This document shows, piece by piece, positions 8,388 through 19,500 of a stretch of 64,000 nucleotides of DNA. This DNA is from Rudanella paleaurantiibacter (GTDB lineage Bacteria > Bacteroidota > Bacteroidia > Cytophagales > Spirosomataceae). The first letter of the stretch is position 1. Each line of letters opens with the position of its first letter. A program made the translations under genes and the position numbers. The notes beneath the pieces were generated by a model that saw nothing but the letters and a program-made list of their open reading frames with translations, did no database searches and was not told the DNA's origin. Location of the stretch: contig NZ_WELI01000001.1 of NCBI RefSeq assembly GCF_009184635.1, forward strand, positions 310,001-374,000, read 5' to 3'.

Positions 8388-8813
8388 ATGGAAAAAAGCA
8401 GTCTTTTGTCGCGTGTGCTCAAATCAGTTTTTTTCCGGTCGGCAGGCGGTCGCGCTTACCGAACGGCCAAAAACAGCCGCAGTATCCTGAAATTAGTGCA
8501 GGACGCCCTTCAGAAGTCGGGTGGCCTCTCGGGAGCCAACGCAGGCATTCGCGCGCAGCTTAGCCTGTTGACCCGCCTGCTCAAAGCGTACGCGTCGGGC
8601 GAGTATCGCGAGATACCCTGGAAAACGCTGCTTCGGATGCTGGCCGTACTGATTTACTTTGTGTCGCCCATAGACTTTATACCGGACTTACTGCCGGTCA
8701 TTGGTCTGACCGATGATATTGCCCTGTTGATGTGGCTGTTCAGTTCCGTAAAAGACGATCTGGAGAAGTTTGCACAGTGGGAGAGCCGGAAGGATATTAT
8801 CCCGATTGGCTAA
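8388..8813 (+). CDS. YkvA family (DUF1232) membrane protein
   Basis: 141 residues. The DUF1232 core is LIYFVSPIDFIPDLLPVIG followed by TDDIALLMWLFSSV, a membrane hairpin containing the conserved SPIDxIPD motif. The N-terminal ~85 residues are helical and polar. Function of the family is not established. The gene is divergent from mdh across 277 bp with no other gene. Confidence 0.9.
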   Translation: MEKSSLLSRVLKSVFFRSAGGRAYRTAKNSRSILKLVQDALQKSGGLSGANAGIRAQLSLLTRLLKAYASGEYREIPWKTLLRMLAVLIYFVSPIDFIPDLLPVIGLTDDIALLMWLFSSVKDDLEKFAQWESRKDIIPIG

Positions 8814-8817
8814 CTTT

Positions 8818-8910
8818 TAATGAGGAATGGTTAATGAATAATGGTTGATGCGGAGCCTTTGGCCAACCTGTCAGACAGTTGATTATTCATTCTGCATTAT
8901 TCATTTTACG
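8818..8910. repeat. Imperfect inverted repeat of AATGAATAATG-type units
   Basis: Left AATGAATAATGGTTGATG, right GATTATTCATTCTGCATTATTCATT (given in overlapping pieces), separated by a GC-rich spacer. It is the same kind of element as 7041-7168. It sits right after the YkvA stop and may act as a terminator-like structure. Confidence 0.6.
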
Positions 8911-8921
8911 TTCTTTTACTT

Positions 8922-8929
8922 TAACTTTG
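8922..8929 (+). promoter_or_regulatory. Candidate -7 box upstream of tatA
   Basis: TAACTTTG matches the TAnnTTTG consensus and ends 23 nt before the tatA ATG. No clear -33 TTTG is visible at the expected distance. Confidence 0.35.
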
Positions 8930-8952
8930 CATATATTCAAATCCCAAAAATT

Positions 8953-9156
8953 ATGACTTTCGCATCCATTTTAGGTTTCCTTGGAGGACTGGGCACAGGA
9001 GAATTGATTCTGATCTTTGCAGTGATCGTCCTGATGTTCGGCGCGAAAAAACTTCCCGAATTGGCCCGTGGCCTGGGAAAAGGTATCCGTGAGTTCAAGG
9101 ATGCCACGAAAGACGTTCGCGAGAATATCGAGGACGGACTGAGAGAAACGAAATAA
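8953..9156 (+). CDS. tatA: Sec-independent protein translocase TatA/E
   Basis: 67 residues, typical for TatA. An N-terminal membrane helix (GELILIFAVIVLMFGAKKL) is followed by the conserved hinge FGAKKLPELARGLGKGIREF and a charged amphipathic helix and tail. TatA forms the pore-like assembly of the twin-arginine pathway for folded proteins. The upstream-extended frame is rejected in favour of the ATG at 8953. No tatB or tatC is adjacent, as is common in Bacteroidota. Confidence 0.95.
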   Translation: MTFASILGFLGGLGTGELILIFAVIVLMFGAKKLPELARGLGKGIREFKDATKDVRENIEDGLRETK

Positions 9157-9188
9157 GCAGAATTTGTCGAGCCGCCCACGCGGCCTGA

Positions 9189-9268
9189 AGTCGCAGATCA
9201 AAAGTCGGTTGACGCATTCATCGTGACTGCGTAGGTCGACTTTTGATCTGCGACTTTTGACTTTTTGC
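9189..9268 (+). terminator. Perfect 19-bp hairpin after tatA, terminator-like
   Basis: Arms 9189-9207 and 9237-9255 are exact reverse complements (AGTCGCAGATCAAAAGTCG). The right arm runs into TTTGACTTTTTG. The 29-nt loop is long for a terminator. It may also belong to the repeat families seen elsewhere in the window. Confidence 0.65.
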
Positions 9269-9305
9269 CCCTCCGTAGCGATTTTTGGCTTTTGACTTTC
9301 ATATC

Positions 9306-10751
9306 GTGACCGATTACTACCGTAGCTTTTCTTTGGTTCAGGCCGACCTCCGGGCGGGCACCATTACCTGCCGCCAACTGGTGGATGGATACCTCGCCCG
9401 TATTGAGGAGAACCGACATCTCAACGTTTTTACGGAGGTTTATGCCGAGGAGGCCCGCCAACGTGCCGACGATCTCGACCGGCGCTGGGCGGCCAACGAA
9501 CCCGTAGGGCGATTGGCGGGTATGGTCATCGGTCTGAAAGACGTACTCAGCCATGCCGGCCACGGCTTGCAGGCGGGTAGCCACATGCTCGATGGCTTTG
9601 TGGCTCAGTTTACGGCCACGGCTGTACAACGGTTGCTCGATGAAGATGCCATTGTGATCGGTCGCCAAAACTGCGACGAATTTGCCATGGGATCGTCGAA
9701 CGAGACATCGGCTTTTGGGCCTGTCCGCAACGCGGCCGACCCCACGCGGGTGCCGGGTGGGTCGAGCGGTGGTTCGGCAGTGGCCGTGCAGGCAGGTCTT
9801 TGCCTGGCCAGTATCGGCTCCGACACCGGGGGCTCCGTTCGGCAGCCGGCCGCTTTTTGCGGAGTTACGGGCCTCAAGCCTACCTACGGGCGCATCAGCC
9901 GCTGGGGTCTGATTGCCTACGCTTCTTCGTTTGATTGCGTGGGTCCCATTGCCCACACCCCCGCCGATTGCGCGCTTCTGCTCGAAATTATGGCTGGCCC
10001 CGACGAGTTCGACAGCACTGTGTCGAACCGCCCGGTGGAAGCCTACAGCGCGGCTACCCAAATGGCGAGTGCCCCCCGGCGGATTGCGTACCTCCGCGAT
10101 GGGGTAGAGAGCCCTGGTGTGGATGCGAGCATTCGTGAGGCTACCCAACGCACCATCGATGCCCTGCGGGCGGCTGGTCATACCGTGGAACCGGTGAGCT
10201 TGTCGCTGCTCGATTCACTGCTGCCTACGTACTACATTCTGACAACGGCCGAAGCCAGCTCCAACCTGTCGCGATTTGATGGGGTGCGCTACGGCCACCG
10301 GACTGCCGAGGCCACCGACTTGATTGAGCTGTACAAAAAAAGCCGGACTGAAGGCTTCGGTTCCGAGGTTCGTCGGCGGATTTTGCTTGGGACGTTTGCC
10401 CTGAGCGCCAGCTACTACGATGCGTATTACACCAAGGCGCAGCAGGTTCGTCGGCTGATTCGGGAAGAGACCGAGCGGTTGTTTGCTGAGTATGATTTTC
10501 TCCTGTCGCCCACTACGCCCAGCCCGGCATTTAAATTGGGTGAAAAAACCGGCCGAAATCCTGACGACGATCCGCTTCAGATGTACTTAGCCGACATTTT
10601 CACCGTTCAGGCTAATGTGGTGGGTTACCCGGCTATATCAATTCCCAACGGTGCCACGCCTGAGGGCTTACCCATTGGCCTGCAACTGATGGCCTCGCCT
10701 TTCGCCGAAGCCTCGTTGGTGGCCATAGCACAGGAGATTACCGATTTGTAA
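9306..10751 (+). CDS. gatA: Amidase, GatA-type (aspartyl/glutamyl-tRNA amidotransferase subunit A-like)
   Basis: 481 residues from the GTG at 9306 (a TTG at 9285 is the alternative; there is no in-frame ATG nearby). The amidase-signature triad is complete: Lys78 in IGLKDV, cis-Ser153 in PGGSSGGSA and nucleophile Ser177 in GSDTGGSVRQ. The surrounding sequence (ETSAFGPVRNA, CGVTGLKPTYGRISRWG, FDCVGPIA) is very close to GatA, which releases ammonia from glutamine to amidate misacylated tRNA. gatB and gatC are not adjacent, common where the genes are scattered. A stand-alone amidase is possible but less likely. Confidence 0.9.
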   Translation: MTDYYRSFSLVQADLRAGTITCRQLVDGYLARIEENRHLNVFTEVYAEEARQRADDLDRRWAANEPVGRLAGMVIGLKDVLSHAGHGLQAGSHMLDGFVAQFTATAVQRLLDEDAIVIGRQNCDEFAMGSSNETSAFGPVRNAADPTRVPGGSSGGSAVAVQAGLCLASIGSDTGGSVRQPAAFCGVTGLKPTYGRISRWGLIAYASSFDCVGPIAHTPADCALLLEIMAGPDEFDSTVSNRPVEAYSAATQMASAPRRIAYLRDGVESPGVDASIREATQRTIDALRAAGHTVEPVSLSLLDSLLPTYYILTTAEASSNLSRFDGVRYGHRTAEATDLIELYKKSRTEGFGSEVRRRILLGTFALSASYYDAYYTKAQQVRRLIREETERLFAEYDFLLSPTTPSPAFKLGEKTGRNPDDDPLQMYLADIFTVQANVVGYPAISIPNGATPEGLPIGLQLMASPFAEASLVAIAQEITDL

Positions 10752-10903
10752 ATGCTTTTAGGAGTAATTTTGAGTTTGAGGCTTATTGTTTGGGTCGATT
10801 CAGTAGGGGAGTTTCACGTTGAAAGCGATCTGTCCGCTTGAGAATCACGTAAAAAATGGCCTAAGAACCCGGAACGAGTAAACATCTAAAACCAAAACGC
10901 AGC

Positions 10904-12451
10904 ATGAGGAAAGCAGCCGTTGTGATTGTGAGCCTGCTTGGTTTCAGTACAGTTTGTTTGGCGGCCCGCCCGTTTGTGGCCGATACCACCCGCACCGATT
11001 CGGTGGTAGTTGTTGAAGAATACACCAGTACCCCCTCGGTACCCGCAGCGCTCCTGCAGGAACGGCTGCCCAAATTGCAGAAAACCATTCCGCTGCCGTA
11101 CCACAAAACGGTGCATGGGTTTGTCGATCACTTTTTGTTCAGAAAACCCAGTTACACCCGCACCATGCTGGAGCGGATGCCGATGTTTTTCCCGTTGTAC
11201 GAGCGTTTGCTGGCTCAGTACAACCTACCCGACGAACTGAAATACCTCTCCATTGTGGAGTCGGGGCTGAACCCCCGGGCTGTGTCGCACGCGGGTGCGG
11301 GTGGCCTTTGGCAGTTTATGCCCGGCACCGGTCGCGATATGCGTTTGTACCAAGACGACTACGTAGACGAGCGAATGGAACCTGTAAAAGCGACCGAAGC
11401 CGCCTGCAAGTACCTCCGCGACCTGTACCGCATTTTTGGGAATTGGCCGCTGGCTCTGGCGGCCTACAACTCGGGGCCTGGTACGGTGAAGCGGGCCATG
11501 CGCCGGTCGGGGGGCGATTCGTTCTGGACAACCTACGACTACCTGCCCAAAGAAACCCGGGCGTATGTGCCGCAATTTATCGCCTTTACGTACGTCATCA
11601 ACTATGCGGCTGACCACGGCATTACGCCCGAAGCCCCCGATTACCCTATTCCGTTCGATACGATTCACGTGAACAACTACTTCAACGTGGTCACGTTTGC
11701 CAAACAGACTGGCATTCCCGTGTCCGATATGCAGAAACTAAACCCGCACATTACCACGGGGGTGTTGCCGCCGTACACGCGCAACTTTATGCTCCGTGTG
11801 CCCAGCGATCAGTTTGCGTATTTCGAGCGGCACCGGAAGGCAATTCTGGACTCGGCGAGCCGGATACCCAACGTGATGGATCACATTCTGCTGGCCGATA
11901 CCGAGGGGGTTCAGTACGATGCTCTCAAGCAGGTTCAGGATAATGATCGGTTCTCGCTGTCGCGGTTGAGTGCGCAACAACCCACAACACTTTTGGCCTC
12001 GAACGCGCCCGTCCTGAGCGATGACGAACCCGCCCCCGACGATGTAGACGAGGTACTCGTGCAGAAACCTAAAAAGATCACGTACGTGGTCAAGAAGGGT
12101 GAGGGTTTGTTTCGGGTAGCCGAGCGGTTTGGTGTAGAGCTGTACGACCTGAAAAAGTGGAACAAGCTCACGTCGAACACCGTTGCGGTGGGGCAGAAGC
12201 TGATTATCCTGAAGGATGTAGGCGAGACCCAGGCCGAAGCATTAGCCGATCAGGGCACGCCGAAAGCGACCAAAACGAAGTCGGTAGCAGCCCGCAAGCC
12301 AATCAAGACCCGTTACCACCGGGTACAGCAGGGTGATACCCTCTGGAACATTGCCCAGCGGTACGACGGCCTGACGATTGAGCAACTGAAGAAAGTTAAT
12401 AAAATCCGGGGCAATGCTCTTAAGCCGGGCCAGAAACTCATTGTGGGCTAG
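10904..12451 (+). CDS. Lytic transglycosylase with two LysM domains (MltD-like)
   Basis: 515 residues with a signal peptide (MRKAAVVIVSLLGFSTVCLA). The goose-lysozyme-like SLT domain spans ~95-230 with catalytic Glu119 in LSIVESGLNPRAVS, then AGAGGLWQFMPGTGR and the AYNSGPG motif. LysM domains lie at ~385-430 (YVVKKGEGLFRVAERFG) and ~469-515 (YHRVQQGDTLWNIAQRY) and bind peptidoglycan. The enzyme cleaves glycan strands to 1,6-anhydro ends in the periplasm. It is monocistronic by spacing. Confidence 0.95.
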   Translation: MRKAAVVIVSLLGFSTVCLAARPFVADTTRTDSVVVVEEYTSTPSVPAALLQERLPKLQKTIPLPYHKTVHGFVDHFLFRKPSYTRTMLERMPMFFPLYERLLAQYNLPDELKYLSIVESGLNPRAVSHAGAGGLWQFMPGTGRDMRLYQDDYVDERMEPVKATEAACKYLRDLYRIFGNWPLALAAYNSGPGTVKRAMRRSGGDSFWTTYDYLPKETRAYVPQFIAFTYVINYAADHGITPEAPDYPIPFDTIHVNNYFNVVTFAKQTGIPVSDMQKLNPHITTGVLPPYTRNFMLRVPSDQFAYFERHRKAILDSASRIPNVMDHILLADTEGVQYDALKQVQDNDRFSLSRLSAQQPTTLLASNAPVLSDDEPAPDDVDEVLVQKPKKITYVVKKGEGLFRVAERFGVELYDLKKWNKLTSNTVAVGQKLIILKDVGETQAEALADQGTPKATKTKSVAARKPIKTRYHRVQQGDTLWNIAQRYDGLTIEQLKKVNKIRGNALKPGQKLIVG

Positions 12452-12624
12452 TGTCTATTGGGAGTACCCACTGAGGGTAACTTTAGCGTCTGTTTTGAAA
12501 CGATAATCGGGCCTTGCTAATCGTAGACCGGTGCGTCAATCGGTACCATATACATTGGGTTATTCTCCCCCTTTTTGTGTATATTTACCGATTAGTAACC
12601 CTCTAAACGAGACGCCATTAAGGC

Positions 12625-13221
12625 ATGATTGCATACTTAGACGGAACGCTGGCTTACAAAGAGCCAACTTACGCTATCATCGACGTGAAAGGCGTAGGCT
12701 ACGCGGTTCACATCTCTTTAGCCACGTACTCAACACTTCCCGGCGGGGGCGACAAGGTAAAACTGTTTACCCACCACATTTTTCGGGAAGATGCCCAACT
12801 CCTCTACGGATTTGCGAGTGGCGACGAAAAATCCCTGTTTCAGGATTTGATCAGCGTGTCGGGGGTGGGGCCTAACACCGCCCTGATGGCTCTGTCGGCC
12901 CTGAGCCCGTCTGACCTCCGTATGGCTATTCTGTCGGAGAATGTGCGGGTGGTGCAAAGCATCAAAGGGGTAGGTGCCAAAACGGCCCAACGAATTATTT
13001 TAGAGTTAAAAGATAAGATGAAGAAGGCCGGCGTCATTCCCGACGGGCCCACGTACCGGCAGGTGGCGGGTGCTAATCCCGTTCGTGAAGAAGCCCTGGC
13101 TGCTTTGATGGCCCTCGGCTTTCAACGGCCATTGGCCGAGAAAAATGTCGATTCTATCCTGCAAAGCGCCGATGGTGCCGATCTGAGCGTTGAAGACGTA
13201 ATTCGCCGTGCACTGCGCTGA
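12625..13221 (+). CDS. ruvA: Holliday junction helicase subunit RuvA
   Basis: 198 residues, full length. The N-terminal OB-fold begins MIAYLDGTLAYKEPTYAIID. Two helix-hairpin-helix motifs follow (SVSGVGPNTALMALSALS and IKGVGAKTAQRIILELK). The C-terminal domain that contacts RuvB contains EEALAALMALGFQRPLAEK. RuvA binds four-way junctions and loads RuvB for branch migration. In several Bacteroidota ruvA lies directly before sprA, as here. Confidence 0.97.
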   Translation: MIAYLDGTLAYKEPTYAIIDVKGVGYAVHISLATYSTLPGGGDKVKLFTHHIFREDAQLLYGFASGDEKSLFQDLISVSGVGPNTALMALSALSPSDLRMAILSENVRVVQSIKGVGAKTAQRIILELKDKMKKAGVIPDGPTYRQVAGANPVREEALAALMALGFQRPLAEKNVDSILQSADGADLSVEDVIRRALR

Positions 13222-13527
13222 CAATGAGCAACGCACCGTGAACAACTAACAACCAACAGTGAGCAGTTACCAATGACTGGTAATTCTTTGCTTTTTGTTG
13301 ATAATCAATGTGTTATTTTTTGTAAGGCCGTATGCGGCTCTACATGTAGGCGTTCTGAGCACAGTTAGTTGCTCATTGTTAGTTGTTCACCGTTCTCTGT
13401 TCGTTGTTATTGTTCGCTGTTCATTGTCCAATGTTTATACGATTGGCACGATGTTAGCCGTTTGAAGTGAAGACCTGTGCAGTTGCCGTATCGTGATCTG
13501 TCACACCACCGATTTGACGCATTACCA
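13222..13527. repeat. Intergenic region with degenerate inverted repeats (ruvA-sprA gap)
   Basis: About 300 bp without a gene. The left part has repeats such as GTGAACAACTAACAA (13238-13252). The right part has the exact reverse complement at 13376-13390, plus several degenerate copies (GTTCGTTGTTATTGTTCG, TGTTCATTGT). This is the same design as the AATGAATAATG elements, with a different unit. The sprA promoter must lie in its right end, but no clear box is seen. Confidence 0.6.
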
Positions 13528-16500
13528 ATGGTGAACCCTTACCTTGTTCACGACTTCTTATTTACCTCTGTGACTACGCTTCAACGCCGGATCAGGCGGC
13601 AGGCTGTAGCCCGATGGCTGCTGTGTGCAACGCTGGGGGTTTCGGCCGTTAGCGTGCTGAATACGAACGCACTGGCCCAGAACGGTCGGCGCGGAACCGT
13701 ACCCCGGCGCAATACCACCCCGGCGGCTCAGGCAGCCCAACAGGCCGACTCAACCCGGCGTGCCAATGCCCGTTTGGCGGCTCAGGAGCGCGCCGATAGC
13801 ATCCGGGCGGCCCGCTCGGCCAATCGGCGGCCTACCGTCAACTGGCCCGACCGGTACGCCACCCGCTTCTCCGAACGCACATCCCGCTCACCGTTTATCC
13901 TGCGCGATCCGCAAGGAGTGGGGACCGATATTCGGCTCGACAGCCGCGACCGCCTGTCTGTTTACGAACAAGTACGGCCGGGCGTCGGTACGTTGGGCGT
14001 TGGTACATCGGGCGTCGCTTCACCGCAAGGGCCTATATCCAGTACAACCCCGCCGGGCGCATCCACGCCGGGCGTCGGTACGCTGCCATTCAGGCCGGCC
14101 GAGAGTATCCCGTTTAGTGATTATCAGCGCCTGCAAAATGGGCGCGCACAGCAGTCGCTCTGGCGTGATTACAGTGCACAACGCGACGGCCAAAGTGCCG
14201 TACGGGGGCGTGGGTTACTCCCAAAACTGGAGTTGCCGCCAGTAGTCGACCGGCTGTTTGGTGGATCGCAGGTCGATTTTAAGCCCAACGGGTTTGTGAT
14301 GCTCGACTTTGGGTATCTGCATCAGTTTATCGACAACCCGGCTATTCCGGTTCAGCAACGGCGGCAAGGTAATTTTATCTTCAACGAGCAGATCAACATC
14401 AACTTCAATGGCAAGATTGGGGAGCGGCTCGGTATGCTCGCCAACTTCGATACCAAAGCCAGCTTTAACTTTGAGAATGCCCTCAAACTGAACTATAAAC
14501 CACAAGGCTTACTGCCGCCCGGTTTACCCGGTGGCCTGCCCGGCGGTTTACCGGGTGGCTTGCCCAATGGTCGTAACCTTACACAGGGGCTGGGGGCTCC
14601 TTCTATTCCTGATTTTACGCCCAAGAACGAAAGCATTATTCAGGGCCTCGAACTGGGTAACATTAGCTGGCCCATCAACAGCCAACTGATTCCGGGCGTG
14701 CAAAACCTCTTTGGTTTCAAATCGCAGCTTCGGTTTGGGCGGCTCAACGCAACGCTGGTGGGCTCGCAGCAACGCTCACGCAAGCAGGAGATTGTGTTGC
14801 GGGGTGGCACCATCGGGCGGCCGTATGAACTCCGGGCCGATCAGTACGATGAGAACCGGCACTTCTTCCTGTCGCAGTTTTTCCGGGATAACTACGAGCG
14901 CGGCTTGCGGTCGCTGCCCATGATTACAACGGGTGTGAATATCACGCGTTTGGAGGTCTACGTTACCAACCGAACCAACACCACCGAAACCCTTCGTAAC
15001 CTGGCGGCTTTCTCTGATTTGGGTGAAAACCGGCGGCTCAATAGCCCCAACAACCCGAATGTGCAGATTATTGCCGGATCGGCTACGGCCGATAACCGCT
15101 CGAATACCCTCTACGACCGGCTTCGGAACAACCCCGATATTCGGCAGGTTGACCGGGCGAGTTTTGTGCTCGACGGGCAGTTTGGCTTCCAGAAGGGCGT
15201 CGACTACGACCTGTTGCGGGGCGCCAAGCGCCTGACCGATCGGGAGTACAAATTTCACCCTGAGCTGGGTTATATCTCGTTGCTGACGCCCTTGCGCAAC
15301 GACGAGGTGCTGGCTGTGGCTTTCGAATACACCTATCAGGGCCGGAGCTACAAGGTGGGTGAACTGACCGAGGATTACCAGAATCGGCGCGACAATGAGG
15401 TGCTGGTGCTGAAAATGCTGAAGTCGGCCACTATCCGCAACAACCTGCAATTGCCGATGTGGGACCTGATGATGAAAAACATCTATACCCTCGGTGGGGC
15501 AGGTGGCATGGGCGGAGCTGGTGCGATGGCTGGTCAGCAGATTAACCGGCAGGGCTTTCAGCTCCGAATCGTGTACAAAGACGATCAGACGGGTATCGAT
15601 AACCCCAACTTGCAGGAGGGGCAGAACCTGCGCGATCGGCCGCTGGTGCAGGTGTTCAATATGGACCAGTTGAACCAGCAACTTGATAAGCAGCCCGACG
15701 GCAACTTCGACTTTGTCGAGAACGTAACCGTTGATCCGCGATTTGGCCGGATTATATTCCCCGTGCTCGAACCGTTTGGGTCGTACCTGTCGCGGCAGTT
15801 TACCGATGCCGAAGAAGACCTGCGGGCAAAGTACGTATTTAATGAGCTGTACCGCCTGACCCTGGCTGATGCCATTCAGGTGCCCGACCGCAACAAGTTT
15901 TTCCTCAAAGGAAGTGTGCAGTCGGGGGTAGGGCCGTCCGTGCAGTTGCCATTTGGTGTGAAAGAAGAATCGGTGCAGGTGTCGGCCGGGGGCGTTCCTC
16001 TGTCGGCCGGAGCCGATTACATTTTCGAGGCTTCGACGGGCCAACTCCGCATCCTGAACGAGAGCGTGGTAGCATCGGGCCGCGAGATTCGGATTGCCTA
16101 CGAGCAGCCCGACTTGTTCCAGAACCAGATTCGCCGACTCATCGGTACCCGGCTCGACTACGCCATCAGCCCCGATATTTCGGTGGGTATGACGGCCATG
16201 AACATGCGCGAAACGCCCGCCGGTTTTCTGACCCGCGTGGCCATTGGCAATGAGCCTGTCAACAACACAATTCTGGGTTTCAACCTGAACCTCCGGAAAG
16301 AATTGCCCGGCCTGACCCGCTTTGTCGATAAGCTGCCGTTCCTGCAAACCAAAGAGTTGTCGACCATTGCGTTGCAGGCCGAGGTAGCCCAGCTTTTCCC
16401 CGGTGTAGCGCCCCGTGTGAATGACAACTCGTTTATTGATGATTTTGAAGCCGCCCGGACCATTTTTGACCTGACCCGACAACCGACCCGCTGGCGTTTG

Positions 16501-19500
16501 GGGGCCACCCCGCTCCAGTTTCCACAGGGTACGGTTCAGAATCCGTTGGAGTACGCCTACAACCGCGCCAAAATTTCGGTGTATAGCGTCGACCAGACTA
16601 TTTACAACAACACCTTGCCGGGGGCTATCCCGCTCAACCTGTCCGAAGACGACAAGCGGAATTTCTATGAGCAGTACTTTCTGCCTAACCAGTTGTTTCC
16701 CGGTCGTTCAACGCCAACCGTTGTATTACCGACCCAAATCCTCGACGTAGCTTACTTCCCCAGCGAGCGGGGTATGTACAATTACAATCCTAACCTGACC
16801 CGTGAGGGCTTCCTGCCCAATCCACGCCAGAACTTCGGTTCGGTAACGCGGGCGGTGGGTTCGGATATTGATTTCGACAATGCCAACGTCGAAACGCTTA
16901 CCTTCTGGATGATGGACCCGTTTTTGCCCGGTGAGCGGGGTAAGGTGCGGGCCTTCCCCGACGATTCGCGCAACAAACCCAATACCACGGGCGGGCGGTT
17001 GATTTTCAACCTCGGCGATATTTCGGAAGATGTAGTGAAAGACGGTCGGTTCAATTTTGAAAACGGCCTGAAAGTAAACCCCGAAGACCGCGGCCCCGAC
17101 AACGACACCACGGCCTGGGGTAAGGTGACCCGGCAGCAGTTTGTGACCAATGCCTTCTCAAATCAGGCCGGAGATCTCGAACGGCAGGACGTGGGCCTCG
17201 ACGGGTTGACCAATGCCGAAGAGCAGCAGAAATTTGCGGACTTCCTCACCCAGATTCGGCCCCGGGTCAATGCTGATGCCTTCGAGCAGATTCAAAGCGA
17301 CCCATCAAACGACGACTTCCGGTTCTACCTCGGCCCACAGGCCGACTCGGCTAAGTACATCGTTGCCCGGTACAAGCAGTTTATGGGCATGGATGGTAAC
17401 TCCAAAGACCTCAACAATCGCAACCAGTTCCTGACACCCTCGTCGACTAACCTGCCCGATATTGAGGATTTGAACGTCGACAATACCATCAACGACAACG
17501 AAGCCTACTACGAATACCCCATTGATCTGCGGCCGGGACAGTTGCAGGTTGGCCGGGGCTATATTGTTGACAAAATTGAAACGGAGGGGACTACCTGGTA
17601 CCAGTTTCGGATTCCGGTGCGCGACTTTGCCCGCAAGGTCGGTAATATCAACGGCTTCAAGTCGATCCGGTTCATCCGGATGTACATGACCGATTTCCAG
17701 GAGCCGGTAGTGCTTCGGTTCGGGCAGCTTCAACTGGAAGCCAACCAGTACCGCCGGTTTACAGGCGACTTGAATCAGCGTGGTTTGCAGGAAGTGCCCG
17801 AGCCCTACGATGCTCAGTTTAAGGTTACTACGGTAAATATCGAAGAGAACAGTCAGAGCACAACGGCCGTTACCGGGGGGGGAGTAGCACAGACCAAATA
17901 TCGGTACACGGTGCCGCCGGGCTTCCAGCGCGACCGCGACTTTACGCAGATTGCCAACGTGGAGCTCAACGAGCAGTCGATGGCGTTGAGCGTGACCAAC
18001 CTGCGCGATGGCGACTCGCGGGGGGCTTTCCGTATCACCAACCTCGACCTGCAATTCCGCAAGCGGCTCAAGATGTTTGTGCACATGCACAACGAGCAGG
18101 ATGAAAGCGGGCAGGTGGCGGCCTTTATGCGAATTGGTACCGACTTTACGGATAACTACTACGAAATTGAAACCCCCGGTCTGCAGGCCACGCCTTCGTC
18201 GGCCATTGCCGATACCGAAGTATGGCCCAACGAGAACGAAATAGATATTCTCCTGCAGGACCTGATCGACCTGAAAGTTCGCCGAAATGGTGAGCTGACC
18301 CGTCGGTCGGCGGTGCCTTACGAGGGACAGGCCGTTGATCCCGACGACCCGTCGAAAGTGTACAAGATCACGGTTGTGGGTAACCCTGACCTGAGTGCGG
18401 TGCAGTCTGTTATGATTGGGGTACGCAACCCGCGTTCGGCCGATCAGCAACCCAAAACGTTTACGATCTGGGTGAACGAACTTCGCACCAACGGCTACGA
18501 CCAAACGGCCGGTAAGGCTGGGGTGGTGGCTATGAACGTCAAACTGGCTGATTTCGCCAACGTGACGGCTTCAGGTAAGTTTACAACCTTCGGATTTGGC
18601 GGGGTACAAACCAAAGTGGGCGAGCGTACGCGTGACCTCACGGTGGAGTACGGGGTGTCGTCGGCAGTGTCGATTGATAAGCTCTTTCCCGAAAAGTGGG
18701 GCCTGCGCATTCCGATGTATTTCAACGTCGATTCCCGCCGGATTGCCCCGCAGTTTGACCCGCTCGACCCCGATGTGAAGCTCGAACAGTCGTTACTGGC
18801 CTTCCCCGATGGCTCGGCCCGGTCGTCGTACCGCCGGATGGTCGAGGACCGCACCATGCGCCGGGGGATTAACCTCTCCAACGTGCGGAAGGTGAAAACC
18901 AACCCCAACGCGAAGAATCATTTCTACGATGTCGAAAACTTCGGGTTCTCGTATGCCTTCAACGACATTGAACGCACCAACATCCTAACCGATCAGTACC
19001 TGCAACGGCAGTATCGGGGGGGCATTACGTACACGTACAGTCCGCAACCCCGTATACTTGAGCCGTTCAAGAACGTAAAAAGTCTGGAGCGCAAGTACCT
19101 GTTCTGGCTGAAAGATTTCAATCTGAGCCTGGTACCCTCCGTGGTATCGATACGGACGGATATGGACCGGAGCTTCATTAAAACCCAGCTTCGTAACGCC
19201 GACCCTACGGCTGCGGGCAGTGGCGGAACGGGCCTGACCACCCTTGGCGTGGCTCCGTTGTTCGAAAAATACTTCCTGTTCAACCGGTACTACGATATTA
19301 CCTGGAACCTGACGAAAAACCTGTTGCTCACCTATAAGTCGCAGGCCAACGCCATTATCGACGAACCGGCGGGCGACATTGACCGCCAATGGAAACGCGA
19401 CTCCATCTGGCAGAGTGTGCAGAAATTGGGACGCATCAAAAACTACCAGCAGGATCTGCGCTTTACGTACCGACTTCCGCTCGATAAACTCCCGCTCACC

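Noticed and set aside
14776-18504. Long antisense open frames within sprA (14776-16482 and 17305-18504, minus strand)
   Set aside because: They mirror the coding strand of a clearly conserved protein and contain no recognisable domain; such frames are common in GC-rich coding DNA.
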